From assembly GCA_033854175.1 (NCBI GenBank), contig JAWOKN010000021.1, positions 31,378 to 95,377 on the forward strand: a DNA stretch of 64,000 bases, written 5' to 3'. Below the pieces are notes generated by a model, which was not told the origin of the DNA, did no database searches, and worked only from the letters and a program-made list of their open reading frames with translations. Made by a program: the position numbers and the translations under genes. Below, piece by piece: positions 62,409 through 64,000 of this stretch. How positions within the stretch are numbered: position 1 is the first letter of the stretch; every line of letters begins with the position of its first letter. This DNA is from DATKPE01 sp033854175 (lineage in GTDB: Bacteria > Bacteroidota > Ignavibacteria > UBA10030 > SZUA-254).

Positions 62409-64000
62409 TATGGTCGGTCAAGTAGTTTCGCACTACAAGATCCTTGAAAAGCTTGGGGAAGGCGGCATGGGTATTGTCTATAAGGCTCACGATACCACGC
62501 TCGAGCGCACGGTGGCCTTGAAATTCCTCCCGAATTATCTTACCCGCGACCCCATCGAGAAGGAACGATTCTATCACGAGGCCAAAGCCGCTGCAGCTCT
62601 GACCCACGCTAATATTGCCGTTGTCCATGAGATCGGTGAGACAGCCGACGGACAGCTTTTCATAGCGATGGAATACGTGGAGGGTAAATCGCTCGGGGAA
62701 CTGATCGCCGGCAAAACCCTCACGATCAGACAGGTATTGGATATCGCGGTTCAAATCGGTGAGGGGCTCAACGCAGCGCACAAGAAGGGGATCATCCACC
62801 GGGATGTAAAGCCCGATAACATCATCGTCGGGAAAGACGGATCGGCGAAGCTTACGGACTTTGGCCTTGCCAAGCTCAAGGGGGCCACGAAACTGACCAA
62901 AACAGGTTCAACACTGGGAACCGCCGCATACATGTCCCCGGAACAGGCGCGGGGCGAGGATGTCGACGAACGATCCGACATTTTTTCCTTCGGTGTCGTG
63001 CTGTATGAACTGCTTGCCGGTAAGACCCCTTTTCGTGGGGAGCACACTGCAGCACTCCTCTATTCGATCACCAACGAGGAGCCAACTCCCCTGGCCCGGT
63101 ATAACGATAAGGTCAGCGACGAACTGCAGCGCATTGTGGCCAAGGCCATGGAGAAGGAAAGGCAGGATCGCTACCAGCATGCGGATGAACTGGTCACCGA
63201 CCTGAGGCGGGAGAGAAAGAAGCTGGAATATGCCCGGTCCGGGTACGTTAAAGCGGGTGAAGCAACATCGTGGTCGGTTCCTGTAGCCGCACCGAAGTCA
63301 CAGCGGCGTTTTGTCAAACTCGGTGGACTGGCTGCCGCCGTCCTCGTTGTGGTCGTTGTGATCATCGTCTTCAATCCATTTAAATTCCCGTTCGGTACAC
63401 ACGAGGGTGGCGCGAGCCCGGATCAGAATTCCATCGCGGTGATGTACTTTGAAAATATCGCCGATCCGGCTGACCAGGAGAAAACGGCGAGGATGCTCAC
63501 GTCACTTCTGATCACCGGCCTCTCCGAATCAAAGACGCTGAAAGTCGTGAGCCAGCAGAGATTGTATGATATCCTCAAACAGCTCGGCAAGGAGGATGCG
63601 AAATCGATTGACAAGAGCATGGCGTCGGAAGTCGCCAAAAAGGCGGGTGTAAGACTCGTTGCGACGGGAGAGGTGTTGCAAGTGAAGCCCAGTATTGTGC
63701 TGACAATCGAGGTTTCGGAGGCAGACGGCGGAAAAATCCTGGCAGCCGAGAAGGTTGCCGGTGCAGGCACGGACGATGTTTTCTCCGTTGTCGACAGGCT
63801 TACAGCCGGGGTTATAAGAAGTTTAGCACTGGCTCAGCGGGCCGAAGGGGAATCCGCAAAACCGGTTGCCGACGTCACAACTCATTCTCCCGAAGCATAC
63901 CGGTATTACTTGAACGGCATGGAATACATGTATAAGCTTTATCTTGCCGAAGCGCATGATCAATTCCTGAAGGCGGTTGCTCTTGATTCTACATTTGCCA
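62409..64000 (+). CDS. Serine/threonine protein kinase with FlgO/TolB-like and TPR region (kinase 2), C-terminus outside window
   Basis: Open to the window end; 530 residues are visible. The kinase domain (about 9-270) is complete: GEGGMGIVYK, K38 in VALKFLP, KGIIHRDVKPDNIIV, DFGLAKLKG, MSPEQARG. A single membrane helix follows at about 302-320 (LGGLAAAVLVVVVVIIVF). The periplasmic part starts with SIAVMYFENIADPADQEKTA and continues with VVSQQRLYDILKQLG and VRLVATGEVLQV, the pattern of the FlgO/CsgG-like adenylate-cyclase-associated domain, and then SPEAYRYYLNGMEYMYKLYL, the beginning of TPR repeats. This is a known combination in such kinases. It is paralogous to kinase 1 in the catalytic part but has a different sensor half. 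Confidence 0.92.

Overview
The window (64 kb, GC-rich) reads as a chromosome segment of a diderm bacterium of the Fibrobacteres-Chlorobi-Bacteroidetes group, most likely an Ignavibacteria-like lineage. The reasons are a complete Kdo/Lpt lipopolysaccharide block, two secreted proteins ending in a type IX secretion (T9SS) sorting domain of the NYPNPFNP type, several outer-membrane beta-barrel proteins ending in F, L or a similar residue, promoters resembling the Bacteroidota -33/-7 form (TTTG and TAnnTTTG), and serine/threonine kinases fused to TolB-like propellers. The phylum is inference; no rRNA gene is present to test it.

Layout. 1-5.8 kb (minus): M1 metallopeptidase (cut by the window edge), RDD membrane protein, LOG-like protein, TonB-dependent receptor, ispE. 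5.9-11.8 kb (plus): kdsA-kdsC-unknown-kdsD-lptC-ostA-lptB, the supply and export of LPS. 11.8-17.3 kb (minus): WG-repeat lipoprotein, DinB/YfiT protein, and an ABC exporter set of two FtsX-type permeases plus an adaptor but without an ATPase. 17.6-25.6 kb (plus): carbamoyl-phosphate synthase large subunit split into two genes with a Spy-like periplasmic gene between the halves, two small barrel proteins, uvrA. 25.6-29.8 kb (minus): barrel protein, RlmI-like methyltransferase, class I aldolase, DUF2279-like protein. 30-40.7 kb (plus): HAD phosphatase, Gfo/Idh/MocA oxidoreductase, CCA-adding enzyme, a complete TolC-adaptor-ATPase-permease-permease exporter, T9SS cargo. 40.8-46 kb (minus): SDR-like protein, YbjQ family, lipoprotein, aldehyde dehydrogenase, membrane protein. 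46.3-50.8 kb (plus): murI, pterin dehydratase, pyrE, NUDIX hydrolase, small Zn-ribbon protein, pyrimidine phosphorylase, membrane-anchored ferredoxin. 50.9-55.2 kb (minus): inositol monophosphatase, HflX, BatA-like protein. 55.7-58.7 kb (plus): octaheme HAO-like cytochrome and a seven-repeat T9SS propeller protein. 58.7-64 kb: two related kinases pointing away from each other around tRNA-Pro(UGG), the second cut by the window end.

Most of this is ordinary core genome. The observations worth following are the split carB with an inserted gene; an unrecognised cysteine-motif protein translationally coupled inside the Kdo operon; a lone octaheme HAO-family cytochrome; an ABC exporter set with no ATPase; a 12-G tract and palindromes at the kinase promoters; and operon-head promoters so close to their start codons that the mRNAs would have almost no leader. 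No CRISPR array, prophage, insertion sequence or integrase was seen.
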